A stretch of 64,000 bases of DNA from Egibacter rhizosphaerae (GCF_004322855.1 NZ_CP036402.1:620001-684000); one strand, 5' to 3'. Positions 34,014-43,329 are shown, numbered from the stretch's first letter. Made by a program: numbers and translations. The notes: generated by a model not told the origin, from the sequence alone.

Positions 34014-35143
34014 CGTTCACCGCCGAAGGCCTCACGGATCCGGTCGAAGAAGCCACGCCCGTCGTGCAGGGTCGCCGCCTCGTGCTCGCCCCGCACCTCG
34101 GCGAGCTGCCGCAGGAGCTGCTCCTCCTCGGACCCCAGCTTGCGCGGCACCTCCACGTCGACGTGCAGGTGCAGGTCCCCTCGGGCGGTCTCGGCGCCCA
34201 GCTTCGGCATCCCGGCCCGCGGGATGGTGAGGACGGCCCCGGGTTGCGTGCCCGGGGGCACCTGCACGGTCGTCTCGCCGTCGAGGGTCGGCATGGGCAG
34301 CTCGACGCCGAGCGCCGCCTGCGTGATCGGGATCTCGACCCGCGCGTGCAGGTCGTGGCCGTCACGCTCGAAGACCTCGTGCGGACGCACGTGGATGCGC
34401 ACGTAGAGATCCCCCGCGGGCGCCCCCTGGCGGCCGGCCTCACCACGGCCCGTGAGCCGCAGCCGCTGCCCGTTGTCGACGCCGGCCGGGACGTCGATGG
34501 TGACCTGCTCCTTGGTGGCCACGCGCCCCTCGCCGCGGCAGTCCCGGCAGGGATTCTCGATCCGCTGGCCCGAGCCGCCGCAGTCGGAGCAGACCTGCGT
34601 CGTGAGCATCTGCCCGAACAGGCTGTTGGCGACCTGCTGAACCGCGCCCTGGCCGTTGCACGTCCGGCACGTGACTTTGCCGCTGCCGGGGGCGCTGCCG
34701 CTGCCCGAGCAGGTCTCGCACGACCGGGCGACCTCGACGTCGATGTCGCGCTGGACGCCGCTCGCGGCCTCTTCGAGCGTGAGGCGGACGTCGACCACCG
34801 CGTCGCGACCGGAGCGCGCGCGTTGCCCACGCCGGCCTCCCCCACCGGCGGCGCCGAACCCGCCGCCGAAGAACGCGTCGATCAGGTCGGAGAGGTCGCC
34901 GAACCCGCCGAACGGGTCGCCACCGCTCATGCCCTGCGGGCCGCGCGGGTCCCCGTAGCGGTCGTAGTTGGCCCGCGCCTCGGGGTTGTTCAGCACCTCG
35001 TAGGCGGTCGTGAGTTCCTTGAACTCGGTCTCGTCGCCGCCGGCATCGGGATGCAGCTCCCGCGCCTTCTTGCGGTAGGCACGCTTGATCTCGTCCTCGG
35101 ACGCGCTCTGGTCGACGCCAAGGATCTCGTAGAGGTCTCGCAC
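34010..35143 (-). CDS. dnaJ: Chaperone DnaJ
   Basis: 377 residues, the Hsp40 partner of DnaK. J domain with the HPD motif (RELHPDAGGDE), a Gly/Phe-rich linker (GGFGAAGGGGRRG), four zinc repeats CETCSGSG, CRTCNGQG, CSDCGGSG, CRDCRGEG, and a C-terminal substrate-binding domain ending FFDRIREAFGG. GTG 35143 is used since the J domain begins right after it. It lies 164 bases after hrcA on the same strand. Confidence 0.96.
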   Translation of the reverse strand: MRDLYEILGVDQSASEDEIKRAYRKKARELHPDAGGDETEFKELTTAYEVLNNPEARANYDRYGDPRGPQGMSGGDPFGGFGDLSDLIDAFFGGGFGAAGGGGRRGQRARSGRDAVVDVRLTLEEAASGVQRDIDVEVARSCETCSGSGSAPGSGKVTCRTCNGQGAVQQVANSLFGQMLTTQVCSDCGGSGQRIENPCRDCRGEGRVATKEQVTIDVPAGVDNGQRLRLTGRGEAGRQGAPAGDLYVRIHVRPHEVFERDGHDLHARVEIPITQAALGVELPMPTLDGETTVQVPPGTQPGAVLTIPRAGMPKLGAETARGDLHLHVDVEVPRKLGSEEEQLLRQLAEVRGEHEAATLHDGRGFFDRIREAFGGER

Positions 35144-35307
35144 GGGGGGTCCTCGAGGTCGCACAGCGGTCGGCGGTCGGTCTTCCGGTGGTCAGGGCGG
35201 AGCGTCCACTAGCCCACCCTGGACGGCTCGGGCGCGGCGACTCGGCGCCGCGCCGACCCCCCGACAGTATCCCAGCGGCGCCCGCGGATCAGAGCCCCAG
35301 GGTAGGT

Positions 35308-36375
35308 TCAGGAGGTCGACGGGCCCCCGGTCAGCTCGACGAGCGCCTTCTCGACCGAGTCGGCGACGGCCTGCACCGCCCCGAGCGTCCGCGGGTAGTC
35401 CATGCGGCTGGGCCCGAGCACCCCGATCGACCCGGCCGCGTCGCCGGCCGCTTCGTAGCCGGCGACCACCATCGCGCAGGCATCCAGGCCGAGCGGCAAC
35501 TCCTCGCCGATGCGCACCGCCGGGTCCCCGGCCTCCAGCGCCTCCTGCAGGAGCTGCAGCAGGAGGACCTGCTCCTCGAGCGCCTCGTAGACGCTCGAGA
35601 CCTCCTCGAGCCGTTCGAAGTAGCCGGAGCCCGCGAGGTTGGCGGTCCCCCCGACGAAGACGTACTCGGAGGGCGACGGCTGGGAGAGGTCCGCGGCGAG
35701 CGCCTCGCCGACGCGGTCGAGCAGCGGGCGCAGCTCGGTGGGTGCGCCGCTGGAGACACCGTCGATGATCTCGCGGGCATGGTCGAGTCGCACCCCGGCG
35801 GCGGCCTCGTTGACCGCGTGGCCGACCCGCTGCACCTCCTGCTCGGCGACCGGGTCCGCGAGGTCCAGCATGCGCTTCTCCACGCGGCCGGTGTCGGCGA
35901 TCAGGACCGCGAGGACCGAGTGGGCACCGAGGGGCACGAGCTCGACGTGCCGCAGCCGGCTGTGGTCGAGGCGCGGGGTGGCGACGAGCGCCGCGAACCG
36001 GGTCACGCGGGACAGGACGCTGGACGCGCGCCGCAGCAGGTCCTCGACGTCGTGCGAATCGACGAGCAGCCCCTCGAGCGCGGTGCGCTGCTCGGGGGTG
36101 AGCTCCGCGTGCTCGGCGAGCGTCTCCACGAAGTAGCGGTACCCGTGGTCGGTGGGGATGCGGCCGGCCGACGTGTGCGGCTGCTCGATGAGTCCCGCCT
36201 CCTCGAGCGCGACCATGTCACTGCGGACGGTGGCCGCGGACACGCCAAGGTCGTGCTCGGCGACGATGCGCTTCGAGCCGACCGGCTCGCCGCTGCGCAC
36301 GTAGCCCTGCACGATCGCCTTCAGGATCGTGCGCTTGCGCGCGTCGAGTTCCGGTCGCTCGCTCACCGTGGGCAT
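35308..36375 (-). CDS. hrcA: Heat-inducible repressor HrcA
   Basis: 355 residues. N-terminal winged helix (KRTILKAIVQGYVRSGEPVGSKRIVAEHDLGVSAATVRSDMVALEEAGLIEQPHTSAGRIPTDHGYRYFV) and the GAF-like C-terminal domain with GSIGVLGPSRMDYPRTLGAVQAVADSV. HrcA represses heat-shock genes through CIRCE sites; I see no CIRCE repeat before it in this window. The ATG follows a full AAGGAGGTGA ribosome site (36381-36390), and the 22 bases containing it are duplicated directly upstream. Confidence 0.95.
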   Translation of the reverse strand: MPTVSERPELDARKRTILKAIVQGYVRSGEPVGSKRIVAEHDLGVSAATVRSDMVALEEAGLIEQPHTSAGRIPTDHGYRYFVETLAEHAELTPEQRTALEGLLVDSHDVEDLLRRASSVLSRVTRFAALVATPRLDHSRLRHVELVPLGAHSVLAVLIADTGRVEKRMLDLADPVAEQEVQRVGHAVNEAAAGVRLDHAREIIDGVSSGAPTELRPLLDRVGEALAADLSQPSPSEYVFVGGTANLAGSGYFERLEEVSSVYEALEEQVLLLQLLQEALEAGDPAVRIGEELPLGLDACAMVVAGYEAAGDAAGSIGVLGPSRMDYPRTLGAVQAVADSVEKALVELTGGPSTS

Positions 36376-36385
36376 CCGCGTCACC

Positions 36386-36429
36386 TCCTTTCCGCCACCT
36401 CCCCGTCTCCTTTCCGCCACCTCCCCGTC
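36386..36429 (-). repeat. 22-bp tandem duplication in the hrcA leader
   Basis: Two perfect 22-base copies (36386-36407 and 36408-36429), each containing an AAAGGA core in minus-strand orientation. The proximal copy supplies part of the strong hrcA ribosome site; the distal copy gives a second purine-rich site with no start codon behind it. Confidence 0.9.
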
Positions 36430-36469
36430 CCCATGATGATCGCATCGCCCGACCCGCACCTCAACGAGG

Positions 36470-36600
36470 CCGCTCGGAGTCCGGTGACGAGGGGTCGCGG
36501 GAGCCCGATCGGCGTCCGGCGACCAGCGGGTCGCGAGAGCCCGATCGGAGCCCGACGACGTGCGGGTCGCGGGAGCCCGATCGGCGCCGGTCAGGGCTGC
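36470..36600 (-). repeat. ~33-bp degenerate repeat after the hemW stop
   Basis: Three to four copies of a unit with CCCGATCGGCGTCCGGCGACC and GGTCGCGGGAG, starting at the hemW stop (36591-36593) and running to about 36470. Together with the leader duplication it fills the 215 bases between hemW and hrcA. Confidence 0.75.
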
Positions 36601-37859
36601 AGGGCCAGGGCCATGCCGTCGGCGCGGGCGAGCCCGGTGCGGGTGGGCCGAAGGCGCACGCCGTCGTCGGTGAGCAAACCTGCGGCGACGAGTTGACGCG
36701 CCGAGGCCTCGTCGATGGGCTCGACGTCCGGGCGCGGCACCCCCTCGAGGATCCGGAGCCCGGTGACCAGCCGCTCCAGCCGGCGCTCGTTCTCGTCGGG
36801 CACCTCGCTGCCCCCGACGACCGGGTCCGCGGGAGCGTGCGCCGGCGCGGGGCCGGCGTGGCGCGAGCGGCCGGCAACCGCACGCAGCCAGGCGCTCGTG
36901 GCGCGCACCTCCCACCAGCGCCGACCGGCCCAGAGGCCGTGCGCGCCCGCCCCCACCCCGAGATAGTCACCGCCGCGCCACGTCGACAGGTTGTGACGGC
37001 AACGCGCGCCGGGCCGGGCCCAGTTCGACACCTCGTAGCGCTCCAGGCCGGCTCCCGCGAGCACCTGATCGGTGGTCTCCATCCTGTCGGCCGCGACGTC
37101 CTCGTCGGGCGACCGTGCGCGTCCGCTCGCGACCGCCCGCGCGTACGGCGTGTTCGGGGCGAGGGTGAGCGCGTAGGCGGAGACATGGTCGACGGCGAGG
37201 GCGAGCACGTCATCGAGGGTCGCCCGCCATTCCTCGTCGGTCTCGCCGGGGGTCCCGTAGATCAGGTCCACGGCCACCTGCCCGACGCCGGCCTCCCGGG
37301 CAGCCGACACCGCGGCCGGCACGGCTTGCGGGTCGTGACGCCGCTCGAGCTCGTCGAGCACCCGCGTCGAGGTCGACTGCGCGCCGAGCGACAGCCGCGT
37401 GAGCCCGGCCTCGACGAGCGGGGCGAGACGCTCGGGGGCGGGGGCACCGTCATCGCGCACGAGCGTCTCGGGGTTGGCCTCGACCGTGATCTCCACGTCG
37501 TCGGCCAGCGGGAGCACCTTGCCCGCGGCGCGCAGCACGTCGCTGAGGTCGGAGGGCTCGAGCAGGGTGGGGGTGCCCCCTCCGACGAACACGCTGCCGA
37601 ACGTCGGCCAGGCGGGGGTCGGGCAGACCGCGGCCGAGTCCGCGGAGACCCCCGCCGAGCCCGAGTCCGCGGAGACCCCCGCTGGGCCGGCGGCCGCCAC
37701 GTTCGCGAGCCGCTCCACGAGCGCCCGCGCGTAGTCCGCGCGCTGCGCGGCGTCGCTGCCGGTCGCGACGTTGAAGTCGCAGTACCCGCAGCGATGCCGG
37801 CAGAACGGCACGTGCAGGTAGAGCCCCGGACGCGGCGCCTCGTCCACGGCGTGCCCCAC
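36591..37859 (-). CDS. hemW: Radical SAM HemW (heme chaperone family)
   Basis: 422 residues. The iron-sulfur motif is PFCRHRCGYCDFN (CX3CX2C), followed by VFVGGGTPTLL, EITVEANPET, LSLGAQSTSTRVLDELERRHDP, VAVDLIYGTPGET and the C-terminal HemW wing. HemW-type proteins bind heme and are distinct from coproporphyrinogen oxidase HemN. An insert with the repeated unit AGVSADS (about residues 55-75) comes from an in-frame DNA repeat. The GTG start is directly next to the lepA stop. Confidence 0.92.
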   Translation of the reverse strand: MGHAVDEAPRPGLYLHVPFCRHRCGYCDFNVATGSDAAQRADYARALVERLANVAAAGPAGVSADSGSAGVSADSAAVCPTPAWPTFGSVFVGGGTPTLLEPSDLSDVLRAAGKVLPLADDVEITVEANPETLVRDDGAPAPERLAPLVEAGLTRLSLGAQSTSTRVLDELERRHDPQAVPAAVSAAREAGVGQVAVDLIYGTPGETDEEWRATLDDVLALAVDHVSAYALTLAPNTPYARAVASGRARSPDEDVAADRMETTDQVLAGAGLERYEVSNWARPGARCRHNLSTWRGGDYLGVGAGAHGLWAGRRWWEVRATSAWLRAVAGRSRHAGPAPAHAPADPVVGGSEVPDENERRLERLVTGLRILEGVPRPDVEPIDEASARQLVAAGLLTDDGVRLRPTRTGLARADGMALALQP

Positions 37860-39710
37860 CTAGTCCCGATCGACCGAGAGGGCCGCGACGAAGGCCTCCT
37901 GGGGAATGTCGACCGCCCCGACGGCCTTCATCTTCTTCTTGCCCTCCTTCTGCCGCTCGAGCAGCTTGCGCTTGCGGGTGACGTCCCCGCCGTAGCACTT
38001 CGCGAGCACGTCCTTGCGGCGAGCCTTGATCGTCTCGCGGGCGATGATCTTCGACCCGATCGCGGCCTGCACCGGCACGTCGAACATCTGACGGGGGATC
38101 AGCTCCTTGAGCTTCTCGACCATCGCCTTGCCGTAGTCGTACGCCTTGTCGCGGTGCACGATCGAGCTGAACGCGTCGACCGACTCCCCGTTGAGCAGCA
38201 CGTCGACGCGCACGAGGTCCGCGACCTGCCGGCCGGCCGGTTCGTAGTCGAGCGAGGCATAGCCGCGCGTCTGCGACTTCAGCCGGTCGAAGAAGTCGAA
38301 CACGATCTCGGCAAGCGGCAGGCGGTAGCGCAGCTCGACGCGCTCCTCGGAGAGGTAGTCCATCTTGAGCATCTCGCCACGCCGGTGCTCGCACAGCTGC
38401 ATCACCGCCCCCACGAAGTCGCTGGGCGTGAGCACCATGGCGTCGACCACGGGCTCGCGGATCTCGGTGATCTGGTGCGGCGGCGGCATCTCAGCGGGAT
38501 TCGAGACCTCGATCACGCCGTCGGCCGCGAGGTCGTGGGCCCGATCGGCGCCGCCCTTGGGCTGCTGCTCCAACGCCACCTCGTAGCGCACGTTCGGGGC
38601 GGTGGTGACGAGCGGGATGTCGTACTCCCGGTCCAGGCGCTCGGAGATGATCTCCATGTGCAGCAGCCCGAGGAACCCGCAGCGGAACCCGAAGCCGAGC
38701 GCCGCGGAGGTCTCGGGCTCGTAGGTGAAGCTCGCGTCGTTGAGGCGCAGCCGATCGAGGGCGTCCCGCAGGTCGGGAAAGTCCTCGCTGTCGACCGGGT
38801 AGAGGCCGCTGAACACCATCGGGGTGGGCTCCCGGTACCCCGGCAGCGGCTTCTCAGCAGGGTTCTTGTGGTCGGTGACGGTGTCGCCGACCCGGGCCTG
38901 GTCGACCTCCTTGATGGCCGCGGTCAGCAGACCGACCTCGCCCGGGCCGAGTCGGTCGATCGACGTCGGTTCGGGGCTGACGACCTGCAGCTGGTCGATC
39001 TCGTTGTGGAAGCCGGTCGCCATGAGACGGATCTCCTGGCGCGGTCGCAGCTCGCCGTCGACGACGCGCACGTAGGTGAGCACCCCGCGATAGGCGTCGT
39101 AATGGCTGTCGAAGATGAGGGCCCGCGTCGCCTCGTCGGGATCGGTCCGCGGCGGGTCGACGCGCTCGACGATGCGCTCGAGCACCTCCTGGACCCCGTC
39201 GCCGGTCTTCGCGCTGATCGCGAGCACGTCGTCGGGGTCCTCGCCGATCAGGGAGCCAAGCTCGACCGCGATCTGCTCCGGGCGCGCCGCGGGCAGGTCG
39301 ATCTTGTTGAGCACCGGGATGACCTCGAGCCCGGCCTCGATCGCGAGGTACAGGTTCGCGATCGTCTGCGCCTGCATCCCCTGCGCGGCGTCGACGAGCA
39401 GGATCGCGCCCTCGCAGCCGTTCAGGGCGCGGCTGACCTCGTACGAGAAGTCGACGTGGCCCGGGGTGTCGATCAGGTTGAGCAGGTACTCCTGACCGTC
39501 CGAGGCGGTGTAGGGCATGCGCACCGCCTGCGCCTTGATCGTGATGCCGCGCTCGCGCTCGAGCTCCATGCGGTCGAGGTACTGATCGCGGAACTGGCGC
39601 GACTCGACGAGGTCGGTCAGCTGCAGCATCCGATCCGCGAGGGTCGACTTGCCGTGGTCGATGTGCGCGATGATCGCGAAGTTGCGGATGCGCTCGATTT
39701 GATAGGTCAT
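37860..39710 (-). CDS. lepA: Elongation factor 4 (LepA)
   Basis: 616 residues, a ribosomal GTPase that can back-translocate stalled ribosomes. It has [54 protein letters not shown], a C-terminal LepA-specific domain with [22 protein letters not shown] and the closing [13 protein letters not shown]. Full length for the family. It is divergent from rpsT, a common layout, and hemW follows without a gap. Confidence 0.97.
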   Translation of the reverse strand: MTYQIERIRNFAIIAHIDHGKSTLADRMLQLTDLVESRQFRDQYLDRMELERERGITIKAQAVRMPYTASDGQEYLLNLIDTPGHVDFSYEVSRALNGCEGAILLVDAAQGMQAQTIANLYLAIEAGLEVIPVLNKIDLPAARPEQIAVELGSLIGEDPDDVLAISAKTGDGVQEVLERIVERVDPPRTDPDEATRALIFDSHYDAYRGVLTYVRVVDGELRPRQEIRLMATGFHNEIDQLQVVSPEPTSIDRLGPGEVGLLTAAIKEVDQARVGDTVTDHKNPAEKPLPGYREPTPMVFSGLYPVDSEDFPDLRDALDRLRLNDASFTYEPETSAALGFGFRCGFLGLLHMEIISERLDREYDIPLVTTAPNVRYEVALEQQPKGGADRAHDLAADGVIEVSNPAEMPPPHQITEIREPVVDAMVLTPSDFVGAVMQLCEHRRGEMLKMDYLSEERVELRYRLPLAEIVFDFFDRLKSQTRGYASLDYEPAGRQVADLVRVDVLLNGESVDAFSSIVHRDKAYDYGKAMVEKLKELIPRQMFDVPVQAAIGSKIIARETIKARRKDVLAKCYGGDVTRKRKLLERQKEGKKKMKAVGAVDIPQEAFVAALSVDRD

Positions 39711-39886
39711 GCTGTGCCCGATGCTAGCGGCGCGATCTCAGGGCGGTGGACGAACGCGGGTGCGCCACGCTAGCCTTGGCGGTCGGCCACGGTCGCGACC
39801 GCGCGGCACCAGACTCGGATCGCGCGCGGAGGGCGGCCACCGCACCGGCCAAGGACTCCCATCCCACGAGCGCGCGCGAGGAACCC

Positions 39887-40153
39887 GTGCCAAACATCAA
39901 GAGCCAGGAGAAGCGTCACCGCCAGAACGAGGCGCGCCGCCTGCAAAACAAGGGGCGGCGGACGATGCTTCGCACGCATATGAAGAAGTTCGACGAGGCA
40001 CTGCAGGCCGGCGACGTGGAAAGTGCTCGCGAGCAGTTCCGCACCGCCTCCCGCGAGCTGGACAAAGCCGTGGGCAAGGGCGTGGTGCACCGCAACTACG
40101 CGGCCAACCGCAAGTCGCAGATGGCACGCCGACTCACCGAGGTCGAGGCCTAG
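39887..40153 (+). CDS. rpsT: 30S ribosomal protein S20
   Basis: 88 residues. PNIKSQEKRHRQNEARRLQNKGRRTMLRTHMKKFDEAL matches S20 throughout, as does the end GVVHRNYAANRKSQMARRL. GTG 39887 follows GAGGAA by 4 bases and leaves the standard PNIKSQ start. It is divergently transcribed from lepA across 176 bases that should hold both promoters. Confidence 0.97.
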   Translation: MPNIKSQEKRHRQNEARRLQNKGRRTMLRTHMKKFDEALQAGDVESAREQFRTASRELDKAVGKGVVHRNYAANRKSQMARRLTEVEA

Positions 40154-40186
40154 CCCACGCCCGATCGAGGCCTAGCCCACGCCGAG
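40143..40186 (+). repeat. 22-bp tandem repeat on the rpsT stop codon
   Basis: Two 22-base copies (40143-40164, 40165-40186), the first containing the last rpsT codons and its TAG, the second the same sequence downstream. A third partial copy (CGAGGCGCC) runs into the ribosome site of the HAD gene. Confidence 0.9.
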
Positions 40187-40195
40187 CGAGGCGCC

Positions 40196-41014
40196 GTGAA
40201 GGCGAGCCGCACGGCCTCTCCGGGCGCCAGCATCGCCGAGTGCTACGCGGGCCTCGTGCTCGACCTCGACGGTGTCTGCTACCGGGCCGCGGAACCGATC
40301 CCGGGCGTGGCCGGCGCCCTCGAGGCCATCCGCGACCGCGGGGTCGCGGTCACGTTCGCGACCAACAACGCGAGCAAGACCCCGGCAGCCGTGGCGCACC
40401 AACTGCGCGACCTGGGCGTCCCCGCCACCGGCGACGACGTCGTCACGTCCAGCGTCGCCACCGCCGAACTCGTCACCCCCGGCCAGCGGTGCCTGGTGAT
40501 CGGCATGGACGGACTGCGCGAGCCGCTGCGCGACCGCGGCGCCGTCCTGGTCGACGACCATCGGACCGCCGACGTCGTGGCCGTCGGTATGGACCGTGGC
40601 CTCACCTGGAGCGACTTGCGCCGGGCGACGCTCGCGTTGCGACGAGGGGCGCGCTTCCTCGGCACGAACCCCGACGCGACCTTCCCCGAGCCCGAGGGGC
40701 AGGTCCCGGGCAACGGCGCGACCCTCGCGGCGTTGACGACCGCCTCGGGTCGCCAGCCCGAGATCGTCGGCAAGCCACGGCCCACGCTCTTCGAGGCCGC
40801 CCGTGCGCGGCTGCCCGACGGCCCCGTGATGATGGTCGGCGACCGGCTCGACACCGACGTCGTGGGCGCGGCCGCGCTGGGGTGGGACACGGCCCTCGTG
40901 CTCTCGGGGGTGACGACCGCGGACGAGGCCTCTCTCGCCGATCCCCCGCCCACCTACGTCCTCGACGACGTGGGCGGGCTGTTGGCGCCGGCGCCGCCCG
41001 AAGCCCCCGTGTAG
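40196..41014 (+). CDS. HAD-superfamily phosphatase, NagD-like (HAD-IIA)
   Basis: 272 residues. Motif I is LVLDLDGVCYR (nucleophile Asp), motif II VTFATNNAS, motif III with Lys in EIVGKPRPTLFEAA and motif IV MMVGDRLDTDVVGAAALGWDTALVLSGV. The cap is of the C2 type, as in NagD or phosphoglycolate phosphatases. Which sugar or glycerol phosphate it acts on is not clear. The GTG is 42 bases after rpsT. Confidence 0.92.
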   Translation: MKASRTASPGASIAECYAGLVLDLDGVCYRAAEPIPGVAGALEAIRDRGVAVTFATNNASKTPAAVAHQLRDLGVPATGDDVVTSSVATAELVTPGQRCLVIGMDGLREPLRDRGAVLVDDHRTADVVAVGMDRGLTWSDLRRATLALRRGARFLGTNPDATFPEPEGQVPGNGATLAALTTASGRQPEIVGKPRPTLFEAARARLPDGPVMMVGDRLDTDVVGAAALGWDTALVLSGVTTADEASLADPPPTYVLDDVGGLLAPAPPEAPV

Positions 41015-41029
41015 CCAACGCTCGGGCGG

Positions 41030-41185
41030 GCGCCACCCGGCTAGCGGACACCACCTGACTGGCGGACATCGCCCGGTTACCGAGCCGACGCCGCTCGACC
41101 AGCGAGCGGACGCCGCCGGCTAGCAGACCCCGCCGGCGAGCGGACCCCGCCCGACCAGCGGGCGCCATCCGGCTACCGAGCGGAC
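41030..41185 (-). repeat. Worn ~30-bp repeats on the holA stop codon
   Basis: Five or six diverged copies of a unit containing CGGCTAGCGGAC or CGGCTACCGAGCGGACCCC. On the minus strand each copy includes TAGCCG or TAACCG, the first being the holA stop (41173-41175). They fill the 158-base gap between the HAD gene and holA. Confidence 0.7.
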
Positions 41186-42126
41186 CCCGAAGCGGGGGTA
41201 GCGATGTCGACCACGGCCCGCTCGAGCAACTCGACCGGCTCCCCGGCGCCGGTCTTCGCCTCGTAGTCCACATCGGCGAGCCGGCGGTACGCACGGGTCA
41301 GCTCGCCGGGTCCGAAGTTGCGCCGCACCGCCTGGTGGCGCTTGATCATCCCGTCGGACAACCGCAGGCCGGTGTCCTCCCCGTGGACGTTGCCGGCGAC
41401 CGCGACCAAGGCGCGCAGCCGATAAGCCAGGGCGCCGAGCACCGCCAACGGTTCGACCCCGGATTCCAGGACACCCCGAAGCTCGGTGAGCGCGCGCGCC
41501 GGATCCCGGTCGCACATCGCGTCCGCGACCGCGAAGCTGCCGCGGCTGCCGCGCCCCACGACGGTCTCCTCGACCTGGGCGAGGGTGATCGTCCCCGTCG
41601 GCGCCCGGGCCACGACCTGGCTCACCTTCTCGGCGATCGCCCCCAGGTCCCGGCCCGCGGCGTCGAGCAGCGCGTTGGCCGCGTCACGATCGGCGGTCCG
41701 GCCGTGGCGCTCGAGCTCCGCGGTCACCAGCCGGGCCCAGCCCTTCTCGTCCCAGTCGGCCGGGAGCTTGCAGTCGATCCGGCCGCCCAGGTCCTTGACG
41801 ACCTTGGCCAGCTTCTGGATCCGCTGCGTCGACCGGGCGAGCAGCAGCACCGTTGCGTCGGGCGGCGTGCCCTCGAGATCGACGGCGAGCGCCTGCGCGA
41901 GCTCGGTGGGCAGCTCGTGGGCGTCGCGGATCACGACGGCGCGAGGACTCCCGAACAGCGACGCGGTCCGCAGATCGGGCAGCCCCGCCTCACGGAGCTC
42001 CTCCGCGCGCGCGTCGGTGAGATCGAGCTCGCCGTGGGTGGCGCGGAGCTCGTCGAGCAGCCGCTCGGCCTCCCGACGAACGAGGACCTCCTCGGCACCG
42101 ACGATGAGGTAGGCGGGAGTCGACAT
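41173..42126 (-). CDS. holA: DNA polymerase III delta subunit
   Basis: 317 residues, the clamp-loader subunit that opens the beta clamp. PAYLIVGAEEVLVRREAERLLDEL at the start, PRAVVIRDAHELP, LVTAELERHGRTADRDAANALLDAAGRDLGAIAEKVSQV in the lid, and GVLESGVEPLAVLGALAYRLRALV in the collar domain. In actinobacteria it typically follows comEC and precedes rpsT, as here, with one extra gene in between. Confidence 0.94.
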   Translation of the reverse strand: MSTPAYLIVGAEEVLVRREAERLLDELRATHGELDLTDARAEELREAGLPDLRTASLFGSPRAVVIRDAHELPTELAQALAVDLEGTPPDATVLLLARSTQRIQKLAKVVKDLGGRIDCKLPADWDEKGWARLVTAELERHGRTADRDAANALLDAAGRDLGAIAEKVSQVVARAPTGTITLAQVEETVVGRGSRGSFAVADAMCDRDPARALTELRGVLESGVEPLAVLGALAYRLRALVAVAGNVHGEDTGLRLSDGMIKRHQAVRRNFGPGELTRAYRRLADVDYEAKTGAGEPVELLERAVVDIATPASGSAR

Positions 42127-42139
42127 GGCGGTGAGCAGG

Positions 42140-42916
42140 CTACGCCTCCGCAGCCGCGAGTGCTGCGGTGAGCTCGGCGTGCAACGCCGGACCCGCGGCG
42201 ACGACCCCCTCGCGCAGCGGGGTCACCACCGCTCCGGCCTCCTGGGCGATCAGGGCGCCGGCCAGCCAGTCCCACCGGCCGAGGTCGTCCTCGTAGAAGC
42301 CGTCGAGCCGGCCGGCGGCGACCCAGCAGAGCTCGAGCGCCGCGGACCCGTCCCGACGCAGGTCGCGGACGCGCGGCAGCACTGCGACCAGTTGGGCGGC
42401 CTGCCGCGAACGGACCTCCGTGCCGTACGCGAACCCCGTGCAGACCAGCGCCTCCCCGAGCGGGACCGGGTCGTTCGCCCGCAGGGGCGCCGAGCCCTGC
42501 GACGCCCCGCACCCACGCGCGGCGGCGAAGGTCTCCCCCGTGGTGGGTTGGTGGACCGCGGCCGCGAGCGTGCGATGAGCCCCGTCATCCTCGGTCTCGG
42601 CGGCGATCGACACCGACCAGCTCGGCAGTCCGTAGAGGTAGTTCGTGGTCCCGTCGAGCGGGTCCACGACCCATCGGACCCCGCTGGTTCCCGGTCGAGC
42701 GGTGCCCTCCTCGCCGAGTATCGCGTCATCGGGCCGGGCCTCGGACAGGGCCTCGGTGATGCGCTGTTCGCTCGTGCGATCGGCTTCGCTCACGAGGTCG
42801 CGGGCGCTCGACTTCGTCGCGATCGTGGTCGGCAGCGCCCGGTCGCGGAGCGCGGCGCCGGCGGACTCGACGACCTCCACGGCGAGGTCGCGCAGCGTTC
42901 GGGGGTCGATGGTCAT
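42140..42916 (-). CDS. Inositol monophosphatase-family protein
   Basis: 258 residues. Metal-binding motifs GEEGT and VVDPLDGTTNYLYGLP, and the C-terminal WDWLAGALIAQEAGAVV, are complete, so it should be an active lithium-sensitive phosphatase. Substrates in this family include inositol-1-phosphate, histidinol-phosphate and PAP. It starts after GAGAAGG and lies 13 bases before holA. Confidence 0.92.
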   Translation of the reverse strand: MTIDPRTLRDLAVEVVESAGAALRDRALPTTIATKSSARDLVSEADRTSEQRITEALSEARPDDAILGEEGTARPGTSGVRWVVDPLDGTTNYLYGLPSWSVSIAAETEDDGAHRTLAAAVHQPTTGETFAAARGCGASQGSAPLRANDPVPLGEALVCTGFAYGTEVRSRQAAQLVAVLPRVRDLRRDGSAALELCWVAAGRLDGFYEDDLGRWDWLAGALIAQEAGAVVTPLREGVVAAGPALHAELTAALAAAEA

Positions 42917-43100
42917 CGTGCGCCTTCTCGGTGTGGTGGAGTGCCTCGTCACGGGACGTGCGGGGCGAAGCGCGCAGCGTTCAGCCCGCGGCCCGACCAG
43001 CCCGCGCACGATAGCGCACGAGAGGATTCTGGGCGGTCAGCGCACGACCGCTCGCCCGGGATTGCGAGGTCTCGGGATCGCGAGGTCGCAGGATCGCGAG

Positions 43101-43290
43101 GTGTGGGCAAGACCGTTCCTCCCGCCCGGCCCTCACGTCCACAGCGACGCGGGTCACGCCGCCCGCCGGCCGGGTGTGGACTCGACGCTCGGCCCTTGCC
43201 CTCGGAAGTGTCCACAGCGACGCGGGTCGCGCCGCCCGCCGGCCGGGTGTGGACTCGACGCTCGGCCCTTGCCCTCGGAAGTGTCCACAC
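43101..43290 (+). repeat. Second array of GTGTGGAC-N28-GTCCACA modules
   Basis: Three modules: 43101-43144 (left end GTGTGGGC, one mismatch), 43174-43217 and 43247-43290, each with exactly 28 bases between the inverted 8-mers and exactly 29 bases between modules (73-base period). The last two interiors are the same; the first differs, and none equals the interiors at 10029-10292. Gap 42917-43466 (550 bases) holds this array, the next one and no gene I can see. Confidence 0.88.
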
Positions 43291-43329
43291 CCGCCCCGGA
43301 TCGCCGACACCCTCCGGTTCCCGCCGCGG

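Noticed and set aside
35141-35307. CIRCE element between hrcA and dnaJ
   Set aside because: No TTAGCACTC-N9-GAGTGCTAA-like inverted repeat could be found in the gap.
43145-43173. Long GC-rich open frames across the 42917-43466 gap
   Set aside because: They exist on several frames at once, consist of repeats and resemble no protein; they are products of high GC content.
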